NCBI GenBank assembly: GCA_022606135.1
Contig: JABYQN010000010.1
Coordinates: 186,001-250,000 of the forward strand
Direction: 5' to 3'
Length of the DNA: 64,000 nucleotides
Source: Fomes fomentarius
Taxonomy: Eukaryota > Basidiomycota > Agaricomycetes > Polyporales > Polyporaceae
Shown here: positions 53,110-64,000 of the stretch, one piece after another
Layout of the letters: each line of letters begins with the position of its first letter
Position numbering within the stretch: position 1 is the stretch's first letter
Position numbers and translations under genes: made by a program
Notes under the pieces: model-generated
The model's database searches: none
What the model saw: only the letters and a program-made list of their open reading frames with translations
What the model was told of the DNA's origin: nothing

Positions 53110-54972
53110 ATGGCTCCCCTCCCCGACGAACCTTCCGTGTCCCATGACACTCTGCTCATGTACGTTCCAACGAGCTCGTTATCAGAAGGCCGTGATTTAC
53201 TGACGATCGACCTCTGCAGTGTCGGCCCAGTTGTCAGTAACATCGTCTTGTGCTGCGCGCACATCCGCCCTTATGCTAATGTCTACGCTTAGCTGTTCGG
53301 TGCCCTGGCCAGCTGGATGCTATTCGGTATCTCGGTAGTCCAACTCTGTGCGCACCTTCATTTCTCCTCACGATAACCTCACCACTCAACGTACGCCTAC
53401 AGACATCTACTACATCTTCTTCCCCAATGATCGCATTGGGATCAAAGCACTGGGTATGATGTTCTTGACGATCTCGATTGATTCGGACGTCGCCCGCTAA
53501 CCTCTCGCGTCTCGCTCTCAGTGTATTGGGTGTTCATTCTGGACATCTTCCTTACTGTTGTAGCAGCCGGAATGGGCTGGCACATCCTTGCTGCAGGATG
53601 GGGCCGCCAGCATAATCTTGTTGAGCCCGGCTGGACGTTCTCAGCGATCGCCGCTGGCGACGGCATAAGTACGTCATCCATCACTTTCTTATTCCTGATG
53701 GCATTTCCTTACCTATACAACCCGCCCTTAGTCGCGATGACCGTCCAGTTCTTCTATGCATGGCGTATATGGGTGATCAAGGGCTGGCGTGTTGTCCCTG
53801 CAATGATTGTGCTCGTGCGTAACTTTATGTGTCGCACGCACGTGTAGTTTGCTGACTGCGGTGAACCACTCTACACCAGATTGCAGTCGCGCAGGGTGCA
53901 TGTGCTATTTCAATCGCGGCCGGAATCCCGCCTTTGCACGACATCGCACTCCTTGCAAAGATTTTCTACCCCCGGACCACCGTCTGGCTCGCAGGTGGTG
54001 CGATTGTTGATATCGTATGTCCGCTTTCCATTTTGGCACATCTTAACCACTGACCGCAGCTACCACCCTGCAACCGCAGCTCATCGCCGCCTGCATGGTT
54101 CATGTGGTACGTAACCACCCTCCTTCTCCAAGCCGAGATGCCCAAACGACAACTGACCAATACCGTTGGTCTATAGTTATCGACGGCGAAGAAGAACTCG
54201 ACCGCCCTCAACAGGGCTGACCGCACTATCAATCGGCTTATTGCGCTTTCGGTCGAAACCGGTAGCTTGAGTGCAGCCACTGCGATCCTCGAGCTCATCT
54301 TTTTCCTCGCCCCAACGACCAAGAACACCAACCTGCACATCCTCTGGTGAGTTGTCGCAGGTCATGATTCGCGCACGACGGATATCGTCTGACCGGCTCC
54401 GTCCTGTCACTTGTGTGTACTACCAATAGCTCCTTGGTTCTCGGAAAGAGTGAGCGCATCACCGGCTCCTTCGTATTTGTGACCGCATCGCTCACCACCA
54501 CACGCGCTTTGAAATAACAGTCTACTCGACGGCTATGATGACCTCGCTCAACTCGCGCATCGATGCGGAGACTCACAACTCCCGTGGCGGAGCGTCGACA
54601 CATCACACGAGCTCGTCAGGTGTCGGCACCAACACCTTCCGCGGCCAGACCACGTCCATCCGCAGTCACGGCCCCTCCGCGCCCGTCGTGCAAATCGTGC
54701 AACACACGGAGGTATATGGCGACGACTATTCGGGCAAAGACGTGAGTGTGCGCTCTTTCTTCATCCGCCGCTCCTTCACATCGCGTTCCATCCTCCCCCC
54801 TTTTTTTGAGTTCCCCCCCGATCACGTCTGATCGGTATGAAACACACACGTTGTTGAACTTGTACTCATGCGGCCCGTTCTATATAAACAGCAGCCGCTC
54901 GGAGAGGAGATGGAGTTGCGCGATCGCAAACTTCCGCGCCAGGCGGAGTTGCGCAGCTTCGCACCAGTCTGA
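53110..54972 (+). CDS. Seven-helix membrane protein, DUF6534 family
   Basis: The start is ATG at 53110 (MAPLPDEPSVSHDTLL), with exon 1 ending at 53159. The second exon is tiny (53220-53232). Further exons join in frame to a last exon ending TGA at 54970-54972 (ELRDRKLPRQAELRSFAPV). Membrane segments: LFGALASWMLFGISVVQL, LVYWVFILDIFLTVVAAGMG, AMTVQFFYAWRIWVI, IAVAQGACAISIAAGI, VWLAGGAIVDILIAACMV, GSLSAATAILELIFFLAP and LHILCSLVLGKIYSTAMM. The IYYIFFPNDR loop and GK(I/L)YS..MMTSLNSR before the tail are hallmarks of the basidiomycete DUF6534 family. The cytosolic tail is Ser/Thr-rich. Role unknown; a receptor-like or sensor function has been suggested only by topology. About ten introns of roughly 45-75 bases. 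Confidence 0.85.
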
Positions 54973-55908
54973 GGCCCCTCAGCCCCCACACTCCCACTCC
55001 CACTCCCGCTCCCTCGGAGTCTTATCTTCCGGCCCTTTTTGCAATTGTACTACTACTACTCCGACCCTAAACATCCTCCTTCCCCCCACCCCGACTGCAC
55101 CCGCGCCCCGACCGGCGTCCTGATTTATGAGCTAAATGTTGGTATTTGCGATTTCGTGTCCCGCCCGCTCCTCCACCACCGGAGCGATGTTCGCCGATCC
55201 CACTATTACGAAGTAGTCCGAGTCTGTCCTCTCTCCCCTGTACCCGTGTACCCGTGTACCCGTGTTCCCCGTGACTGATGGCTTTGGCGTGGAAGGCCTT
55301 CGTGTGTTACATACCGCCGCCACGCGCGCTATGTATATGTATGGGAGGCTCGGATGGACGATCCTTATCTGATTTATTTAGTACTGGCACTGGCAATCGT
55401 TCTGTTCTGTTCTGTTCTGTTCTGTTCAAGTAGTGTAGGCATTATGTAGATAGATCGACATCACTGACCTCTGACTGACATCGTCAAGGACCGTGACGCC
55501 CGTCAGATACACCGCTCGTTAATCATTACCTGTCCGATGCTCGATGGCTATAACTATAAGTAACATCCAGGTACAGCGCACATCGCAGAGCTGATGAACA
55601 GAACATGAACGACAGGAGTTTGAGCTTGTACGCCGCAGATGCGTGATAGAGTTATGACCTAGACTCGTTGTCAATTGTCAAAGCAATCCCTCTGGACATC
55701 GCCGTTCAATCGGAACAATGCGCGGGGATCGTCGATGTACAAGTTGAACACCGTACCCGAACCTCGCAGCCCACGTCTCCATCTCCAAAAAATCCAACTC
55801 CAAATCGCAGCCGTTGCATTCAAGCCTATAATATATAATATACATTGTGTGCACACGTCATCATCTGAAATCTGATGTAGGAAACGCCCAACACACGCCC
55901 ACACGCCC
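54973..55908. other. Spacer between two convergent genes
   Basis: This is the 3' flank of the DUF6534 gene and of the NRPS-like gene. It contains the TCTGT microsatellite and a triple CCCGTGTA repeat near 55240-55262. No gene seen. Confidence 0.45.
55401..55427. repeat. Pentanucleotide microsatellite (TCTGT)5
   Basis: Five perfect TCTGT units plus TC lie in the intergenic spacer. It is likely polymorphic in length. Confidence 0.9.
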
Positions 55909-58900
55909 TCACGTACACGCGTATCTCACGTACATCCTTAGCAGCTCCTCGGTGATCTCGCACTCAACCAGGTCGCCCGCAGCCCGTCGCGCCTGCGTCG
56001 TGTCCAGCGGGGGCAGCGGACTGACGACCAGCAGCTCCTCGAGATACTCCGCCACCTCAAACGCCGGACTGCTCGCGTCTCCGCGCACCGCATCCAGGAA
56101 GACGCCCATCGGGACCTCCTTCAGCGGCGCTCGGGAACGCGAGTTGGATTTGTCCTTCTTGTCATGCAAGTCCGCCAGCGCCCGGACGACGGCCTGCCAC
56201 GGCGTGGACGCGACGTTGTCGAGGGTGTAGTAACGGATGGGGCCCGGCGCGGGCTGGGCGGCGGCGTGTTCGACCTCGCGGAAGAGGATAGTGGCGGCGA
56301 CATTGACCGGGAGCCAGCGTACGGGCGCGAGGCCCGCAGGTACCATCCCGAGCGCGTCGGCGGATCGGATGAGGCGCGGGATGTATTCGCTCCTTGCCCA
56401 TGCGCCTGTGGTGAGCGTTCCTGAGAGCTGACCGCACCTGACGACGGCTACGCGCAGGCCGGGGCGCTGCGCAAGGGCGGATTGGAGGATTTGTTCCGAG
56501 ATGTATTTGCTATACGAGTACCCTTGCGGGATTGAAAATTCGGGAGAGTTCAGAGGCGCTTCCGGGACGGGGGACGCAAATGGCCAGCGACCGACGGTGC
56601 TGATGGAAGAGATGAAGGTCACATGTGGTGGGCGCTCGAGGGGCGATGAGAGTGCGAAGTCGATGAGGGACCGGACACCTGCGACGTGGGGTTCGAAGAA
56701 AGGCACAAAGAGGTTGAAATTGATGAGCCAGGCAATGTGCACGATGTGTGTGATCTCAGAAGAAAGCTTGAGAAAAAGGAGGTCAATCAGTGATGTAGAT
56801 GAATGAATGAGTGGTAGGTGAGAAACGAAAACACACCTTGGAGTAGACTTCATCTCTGAGACCGAGCCTCAACTCCCCCACATCGACCTGTACGTACTCA
56901 ATTCGGCCTTCCTTGACGCCCTTGCGCAGTGTAGGCAGGTCCAAGCCCTTGTCTTCAAACGCAGCCTCCTGCCTACTCGCCATCGAGCAGGACACATGCC
57001 CACGGTTGAGAAGGTACACCTTCTTCACATGGTTCTGACCCAAGAGGTGCGCAACGTACGCAGCGCCCAGCGCTCCCGTCGTACCTGTCACCGCGTAGAC
57101 GTCGCCGTCGTCAGGAACAGTCCGCGTGCCCATATGGACCGGGAAGTCTTTTGAATACTTCTCAATCATCTCCTGCACACTTGACAGAGAGGGCGCTGGT
57201 GCTGTCGTGCAAACCTTCTGCTCAGGCAGCCCGCCCGCGAGGATACGGAGATAGTGTGCTAGCGCGGCACAGGTTGGATACGCATAGACGACGTTCCGTG
57301 GGACCGGGGCTGGGATCCCTGCTCGGCGGAATGCACCTGCGAGCGACGTGCGGAGCTTGGTCGCGAGTAGCGAGTCCATGCCGTTCCTGAAGAAGTCGTC
57401 ATCCGGTGCGAGGTCCCGTCCGAGGGCATCTGAGACCGTGGTCTGCACGAACGCCAATATCGATGAATCTGGTGTGTGCGCCAAGTACGAAGAAGAAGAG
57501 GACAGTGGGAAGACTGGTTGTCCGTCCGTGATCGTACTGTCCGTGCCACGCTCAAGTGCGTCGTAGGCGCGTTCGATGTCGTCTGTATATAGCGCGAGCG
57601 AGGCCTTCGTCTTGACAGACCCTTTATCCGATAAGAGGAATGGACGATCAGGGCTTGCAACAAGGACCATGCCCCGGAGGAGCCGCGAGTGTGCCGGCAC
57701 GGTGTCGTTAACATATCCTTCAATGTGTGGCCAGATCTTGTCGAGGTACTGCGCGACGGCGTCGTCCGAATGCGATTTCAGGAGCCCAGCTGGCGGGCTG
57801 ACGATTGCGCCGTTGACGAACCTGCCTGAGCCGAAAATAATGGCGTGATGGATGTGTGGCGACTCGCAAAGAAGACTCTCTGCAACAATGGGCGTGAGTT
57901 ATTTTCGTGCCATTGGAAGAAAGAAGTTCCGCGGATGCCTGAGAGCGCGGGGCTGCCAGCTGTAATAAGGTTTACCGTCCTCCTTCTCGCGTTGGAGCCG
58001 CAACTCCCAGACATCAACGGAACCAATAAAGAGCGAATGAATTTACCTAGCTGCTTGTTGTCTGTCTTCTCGCCATTGCTGAGGACAGTCTACGCATGAA
58101 GTCAGCTTCCACGTTCGTATGCAGGCCTTAAGGTGGTGATCAACTTACAACATCGTCGAGACGTCCAGCGAGCTTCCATAAGTGCGCTTTCTTTGGATCC
58201 GGATGCTGTATCCACCCATCTGGCGCAGCGAAACCAATCGGATCGCTTGAGTTGATAACTGGTGGGGTAGCATGTAGGGGCTGAAGAACATGGTCCCGAT
58301 GTCAACAGGCCTAATTTCTGTAAAAGATGACGCTCTGCTCACAGATATGATGAGGTTATACCGCGAAAGCGGGTCGCCTTCTATGGGAGACCAGTGATAC
58401 CGATAATAGTCGAGGAAGCGCATGTACGACCAGTCCATAGGGTCCGCGCCATCTTCGTACGAGGCACGCGCAATCGCACCAACCTCGGTCCTATCAAATG
58501 GGGTGGTCAGTGAAGGTTCACCTAGCTGCCACCTGGGCAGAAGGGTGATGAGATTCAACGTACATCCCGCCCCATGTGATCAGACGGACGCCCTTCTGAA
58601 CGAGGAAGTTACCGATACCCTCGCGCAGCGGTGCGCCGCCCCAGAAGACAGTGTTCTGCGCAGCGAGAAGGGCCTGTGCAACAGCAGTCAGTCAATCGGC
58701 CCATGAGACCGCCGCAGACAATGATAGGAGCCAAACTAGGGCCCGATACTCACGGCACCATCTCCGTCGGGATAATCGGCGACATCTTCCAGCATGCTCG
58801 GGGTCAATAGTACATCGACCTTGCGATGCTTGAGGATACGAAGGTGTCGGAGGATAGTGTCAGCCGAGACGGACTTCCATGCGTCCACGCACACGAAGGA

Positions 58901-60107
58901 TGTGCCCGAACCGAGAATGTGTGGCAAGCACTACAAAGCATCTCAGCCACTCAATTCTTCTGATTGACGCTGCAAATGTAGCACGTACGATGCTCATTCC
59001 ACCGGCCTAGTATTATGCGTAAATAGCACCAGACGGGATCATCAATGTCAGTAAGCACTCGCATACGGGAGAAACAGAGGGGTACGTACGTGGAATATCG
59101 GGAAGCACGTATAGAGAACGTCGTCATTGCACTTCGCCCTGTCGCGGAAGGCGGTTGCAATAATTTCAATAAAAAACGTATGGGACCAGGCAATTGGCTT
59201 CGGATGACCTGTAGATGAGATGGGTAATCAGGTCACCGATCAGAAGAGAACCACAATGAATAAAAGAAGGAGAGGAAGAACGTTGATAGGGTACTCCTTT
59301 CCCGGTGGTTCGGAAGCTCCCGCTCCCAGTAGGTTCAAGCCGCTTACGGATTCCCGCGAAGAGACCGGACCAAGCGTGGAGCCTCACCTGTTGAGCCAGA
59401 CGTATGAAGGAAGATCAGGCCCCCGTCCGCTTCTCCACGAAGCTCAGCAGCGGAGAGCTTTTCCGATTCTCTGAGGTAAGATGACGCGCGCGGGAGTCCG
59501 TCCCGGTTCCCGTCGGTCGAAATAGGCGGGCGGACGACGACAATCGGAGTGACAGCCGAGTCGGCGCCTTCGCGAGCGATGTCTGGGTGCAGGTGGCTGA
59601 TGGCGGCGTCCACGACGAGCACCTGGCAGTTTATCGCATTGACGAGGTGGAGGATTGCCGCATGGGAGTTTCGAACTGAGATGAGAAGAGCCTGCGATTA
59701 TGCGGGTGCGCGCACGACAAGTCAGGATACCCGAGCAGTTCGTCTCGCAAAGAAGAGTACGTCATTGAAGACACACACACCTGCCACCGCAGCATGAACA
59801 TAGCTACGAGATCGACGAGGAAGTCGTAGTTGCTCTCCGCGAGTAGGCCGACCACGACGGGCTCTGAGCCGATTGGACGAGGGTCAAGACCAGTGACCTC
59901 GACGAGGTAGTCGGCGCGAGACCAGACGTCAGCGAGGAACTGGCGCCAGGTGATCGAGGTAGCGGATACCCCGTGTGTCGAAGTGACATCCTGGAGGTAA
60001 CAGACGACTTCACGGTCGGGGTAAGCCTGCGCTACGCGGAGAATGTAATCTGGAACGGGGACGGTGGGCGCGAAAGGTGGTGGTGTGAAGGTCGACGAAG
60101 GAGGCAT
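55909..60107 (-). CDS. NRPS-like adenylate-forming reductase (A-T-R)
   Basis: The start is ATG at 60107 (MPPSSTFTPPPFAPTVP). It has many short introns. The order of domains is adenylation, thiolation, reductase. The adenylation domain shows FLHTSGSTG-HPKPI (split by an intron whose acceptor precedes 59212), ITWGGTEVGA and LAGRLDDVVVLSNGEKTDN. The carrier domain has the phosphopantetheine site DDDFFRNGMDSLLATKLR. The thioester reductase has GTTGALGAAYVAHLLGQNHV, ISSISTVGRWPFA and the catalytic YSYSKYISEQIL, ending VRYACT. Such enzymes activate a carboxylic acid with ATP, load it on the carrier and release it as aldehyde or alcohol with NADPH. They are related to aminoadipate reductases and fungal aryl-acid reductases. 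The absence of a condensation domain rules out a peptide synthetase. The frame looks intact. Substrate unknown. Confidence 0.88.
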
Positions 60108-61363
60108 GACGAGGTGGAGGATTGCAAGGGGCAGGCGTTGTGTCGGCGGCGGGCGCACGGCGAATTATGTATAAGTCTTTATGTAAGTTATGTAAGTTGA
60201 AGGCCGTGTGTATCACAGTTTGGCTGAGCCGGCGCAAGCAATCCTGTGGACCCGCGGTCAGAGGAGCAGAAGCAGCCAAAGCAGATGAGGGCTCATCAGA
60301 TCATATCAGAGGACTGAAGTCAGGGAACAAATTTGACGGGGCTTCTGTCCTGCGCGCGCTGCGGGCACATTTGACATGGTAGATAGATGGAAATTAAATG
60401 CGGGGAACTCCAGTGACAAGTCAGCCCTGCTGTTCAGTGTATGGAAGGGTGAGAAATATGATGGCATCGGTCGGGAGAACCTTACCTCACTTCTTCGCCC
60501 TGGCATGGCACTTTGGCGCACATGAGCCACGGAGGCAGTTCCATAGCCCCTCAGGGTAACCGCCGGCGTCCTGTTGCGCTGGCGTACGGTACGCGCCAAC
60601 TGGTGGCGGTGACAGCTTCTCCGGGTGTGCTGAAACCAAAGCAGCTGGATCAAGCCTCAAGGCGTAGACTCATACACGCCGCCCGCAACACACGTCAATC
60701 AACATCCAATGCACTGCCAGTGTGGTCCGCCAATATCGACTCGTTGACATCCAATGCCATTTGTCTCACCTCTAATGGACATCCGTGCACGGTGACCCTC
60801 GCTCGCTTAGAAGTAATTTCCGTTGCCTCTTCCAGGAGCCAACCGCTTAGGCAGGAAGGCGGAGTGCCGGCCGGTCATTGTGGTAATTGGAAGCTTGCGG
60901 GTAGGAGATTGGAAAGTAACTCCCATCAATTACTGTCTCTGCGCGATATTGCAAGGAGTTCTAGTCGTTGAGATCTAGGGTCGAAGCATCGTGTTCGTAT
61001 CGCCCTTCGAGTTGTCATGTGCTCAGCGAGCCTACGTGAAATAAATTGGCAGCATGATCAGTAACGGTACCTCATACGAACATCCGCCGCCAGACTTGCC
61101 ATCACGAATATGCGTACTCCGGCTTCGAGACTTGAACGCCGATTGGTTGATTCGAGTGCCTGTATAGAAGGTCCGTCGAGCAAACCAAGTACATCGCATA
61201 ACAGTAACTCCATCCGTGATAAATACTGTCACGTTGTAGATACAGATAAACAACTTCCTAGCAAATAGCGATGAGTAGCCTACAACACAGGAAGACCGAG
61301 CAGATGGGAATTATCCCACGACAGCAACTGAAGATTCCGTACCATCCATATACATTACCAAGT
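60108..61363. other. Intergenic, no supported gene
   Basis: This is the NRPS-like promoter side and the 3' flank of the Rab gene. A 152-codon frame (60513-60971, plus) has no motif or splice continuity. Confidence 0.4.
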
Positions 61364-62661
61364 TTATGACCCACAACACAACCCTCCTCGTCGCCCTGGC
61401 GGATGACTTGACAACAGAATGCTCGTCCGCTGGTCCGCCTCCTGCACGTGCATGGTTCGCGCCTCGATAGCCTCTTCGTATTCCTGACGAACCACGACTC
61501 GGCGGGCGACATATTCAAACACGTCCTTTACGCCTTCTCCGGTCTTGGCGGATGTGAAGAAAAGCTTTGGGTACCGCTCGGGCGGAGCGGGAGGGGCGTA
61601 CCCGTGGGAAGGAGGAGAGCCGGACTCGGGCGTAGTAGCAGTAGTCGTAGCAGCTTCCGCCTGCCCTCGGATGAATAAGCTCGGCGTTATCGTCGGAGCA
61701 GAGGACATGGAGGAGTTGGAAGGGATGCGCCGCGGTTCGCGGAGGGGTGAATAAGATGAAGAGCGTGAGCCGGACAGGACAGTGAAGGCTGGGGAGGACA
61801 GTGCGGATTCGAACGTGTCAAAGAGAGATGAAGAAGGAGTGTGGTATATTGAATGAGTTGTCGTCATCGTCCCGACCGTCCCACCCCGAAAGAGCGTAGA
61901 CCGGCTGTGCGAGCGCGACCCGCGCGACGCTCGTCCGCGCCGGTAGTAAGTATGGATGTCAATCGAGTCCGTCTTCGGGGTCTCTGACTCGTCTTCAGGA
62001 TTGGGTAGGAAGGATTCCTCGTCATCTACCGGGGGTGCTTCTGGCGGCTCGAGGTCGATCGTAGGGGAATGAGAGGTGGAGGGATGGGGGACGAGAGTAT
62101 GAATGAAGTCTCTTGCCTGGGACTCTGTCACTGCCCATCCTCCCGTACCATTCCCAACGTCGACCTTGTTCCCTACTATCACGCAGCAGAACTCCTCCAT
62201 GCTCTCGTCTGGCACTGGGGCCTTATCCCGAAAATCGTCCCACCACTTGATCAAAGCATTCAGCGTTTGAGGCTGGTTCACGTCGAACATGAGGATAACA
62301 GCGTCTGCACCACGAAAGAAGGCAGAAGATAGGCCCGAGAACCTCTCTTGTCCAGCAGTGTCCTGCAAGAGCTGCGTGAGCACGAGATCAAAAGTCTCGC
62401 ACGACCAGACGTACCCAAATTTGCAGCGTTACAAGATCATCCGGACGACTGTGATGCGGTAGGGTTTTTGTGATAAAGTCTGCGCCAATGGTTGCACGGT
62501 AACCTGTCGTGAATCGACCCGAGATGTACTACGGTAGCGGTGCGCGAGGACATGTCGGTTTTGCGGGACATTCTTCAACAAGTGACAAGACAGACCTGGT
62601 TCCGTATACTGGATTTGCCGACACCGGAGGCCCCAATAACGACCAGCTTAACCGTGCGCAT
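61364..62661 (-). CDS. Rab7-like small GTPase with long internal insertion
   Basis: Three exons: 62661-62596, 62528-62415 and 62362-61364, giving 392 residues. G1 is GASGVGKSS, followed by a switch I region (GRFTTGYRATIGADF), G3 DTAGQERF, G4 GNKVDV and G5 TSAKTGEG. The C-terminus GGLCCGS carries a double cysteine for geranylgeranylation. Switch I and II match Rab7/Ypt7, which directs fusion at late endosomes and vacuoles. Between G4 and G5 there are about 200 residues where a normal Rab has about 30-35. The extra 165 or so are Ser/Thr/Pro-rich and probably disordered. All splice sites keep the frame. It is likely a diverged paralogue rather than the housekeeping Ypt7. Confidence 0.88.
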
Positions 62662-64000
62662 TACTATAGTGTCGCGGAGCGTTCATGGGCAGCAGCAAGA
62701 GAGAGAGCTCGTCGTTGTCGTCGTCGAAGAACAAGCGCGACGGGCGGTTCGGAGATAGTAATTAGCCGAGCTAATATTTGTGTACTTACTCATGATCAAT
62801 TTTGCTCTCCGTCCCATCGTCTGCCTAGGGGAGGCAAACATTGCTCCATCCAACGATTCAATAGCAATCGACTCGTAAGTACCACTGCTAGTTGATGATT
62901 TTACAATCTCTACTGTGATATTCCTGTGCACGCACGAGAGACGCCACTGGCGTTACATACACGGCGGTGACTGCAACGCCCTCGCAAGCCTGACCTCTTT
63001 CAGGACAAGAGGGATACGGAGGTGCAAGTGCGAGTAGATATATCTAATCTCCAGGTGACATAAGCCTAACATACCACCGAGTTTCCCGAAGATGACACCA
63101 AATGAAAATGTGACAGAAAACACATATATAGAACGCACAGGGTTCCCCAACGTCTCCCAATTCCCAGTCCCCCACCGTACGTCGACCCTCCATAGACCTA
63201 AGACTTGAGCTTGAAGAGCAATCCGAACTCCTTCCATCCCGCATTCTCTGATTCCCCGCCCTTCCCCTTCGCCCACACGGACCTTGTTTCTGCGACGACC
63301 ATCCAGCGACATGGCCCACAGCTTGCGGCCGCCTATCCGCCCAGCCCCGCGCGATGCATGAACCAAACCACGGCGCGACGAGGACACCAATGAGCTCGAG
63401 ATCGCCGCATGGCGGCTGCGCCGCGAGTCATGGACCGGCCTTTGCACCTCTCATAGGATAGCATGGCCTGGACTCGAGGTCGTACGCCACGACGGGCGAC
63501 GGAAGGATCTATGAAGGCGAGGGGGTTGAGCGACGTATGCGAAATCTTCGAGGTGCTGGCGCTCTGCGCAATGATATGGACCATGGTAATGAGATGTTCG
63601 AGTTGCATTCGTGGACCGTCTGGACGGAGGCGGCTCATCGGATAGCAGGATTGAGTGAGAAAAAAGGATGTGTGATGGTCTGGTTCATTGGCCCCGGGTC
63701 AGTAGATGGTAGGACGTCTGAAATGTACTATATGTACTGCACAATGAATACCCAGAGAGCCTTGTGTGTCATGGCCCCTCAGGAGTCAGCACTGGGACTT
63801 CACATGTCACCACCAGTGAGCCTCTCGAGAATCTCTAATTCGAGAGCCAGATTGCGCTGTGTAAGGAGACACCGTCAGGGAGATTGCGAGGTCCTGAGCG
63901 CACATACAACTCACTTTGAAGATGACTCGGATTTGAGTACCACCACGGGCGCAGAAGCGGGGAAAACCACGCTGAATCTCAGCATGGATAATCTCAGCTG
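62662..64000. other. Right end of window, possible gene edge
   Basis: The first part is the Rab promoter. A 164-codon minus frame (62953-63447) and a 101-codon one (63333-63638) overlap in different frames. One minus reading near 63200-63300 ends GWKEFGLLFKLKS before a stop and could be a last exon of a gene continuing past the window, but I cannot support it. Confidence 0.3.

Overview
The window is nuclear DNA from a filamentous basidiomycete, most likely an Agaricomycete. Genes are split by many 50-65 bp GT-AG introns. The families are typical of mushroom genomes: a DUF6534 seven-helix protein, an F-box/LRR protein, an expanded kinase-like family, a GMC oxidoreductase, an A-T-R NRPS-like reductase and Ty3 chromoviruses. 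It divides into a heavily rearranged left part (1-39 kb) and an ordinary gene-bearing right part (40-64 kb).

Left part. Positions 1-3663 and 30310-33976 are arms of a large inverted duplication. Both carry the 5' half of a rhodanese-tyrosine phosphatase (MAPK-phosphatase-like) gene. Only the right copy continues into a complete gene (27798-32387, minus). The left copy stops inside intron 2 and is fused to a broken Skt5/Chs4-like chitin synthase activator (3664-5391). A kinase-like gene follows (6003-8127). From 8.85 to 22.1 kb lies a nested retrotransposon block. It holds a Ty3 chromovirus on the minus strand (family A, 8854-18608), a 5'-truncated family A copy on the plus strand (18684-21140), two solo LTRs of a second family (B) inside them, and pieces of a third element (C) flanking the insertion. 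Target-site duplications, LTR variants and the continuity of a C reading frame show that the 18077 LTR and the 20541 LTR were once the two ends of one element, later inverted. Four decayed copies of one ABC transporter (22.6-25.9 kb plus; 34.0-39.0 kb minus), one carrying a poly-A-tailed retroposon, and a decayed F-box gene complete the left part.

Right part. An F-box/LRR gene with one in-frame stop (40.0-42.0 kb), an AYR1-like short-chain reductase (42.2-43.2), a GMC oxidoreductase (44.0-46.8), a gene-poor stretch (46.8-53.1), a DUF6534 membrane protein (53.1-55.0), an NRPS-like adenylate-forming reductase (55.9-60.1) and a Rab7-like GTPase with a very long internal insertion (61.4-62.7). 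Two oxidoreductases and a carboxylate reductase within 18 kb could form a small metabolic cluster, but this is inference only.

Exon boundaries were read by eye from splice signals and protein continuity. Those given as exact coordinates keep the frame. Genes described with approximate exon numbers need transcript support.
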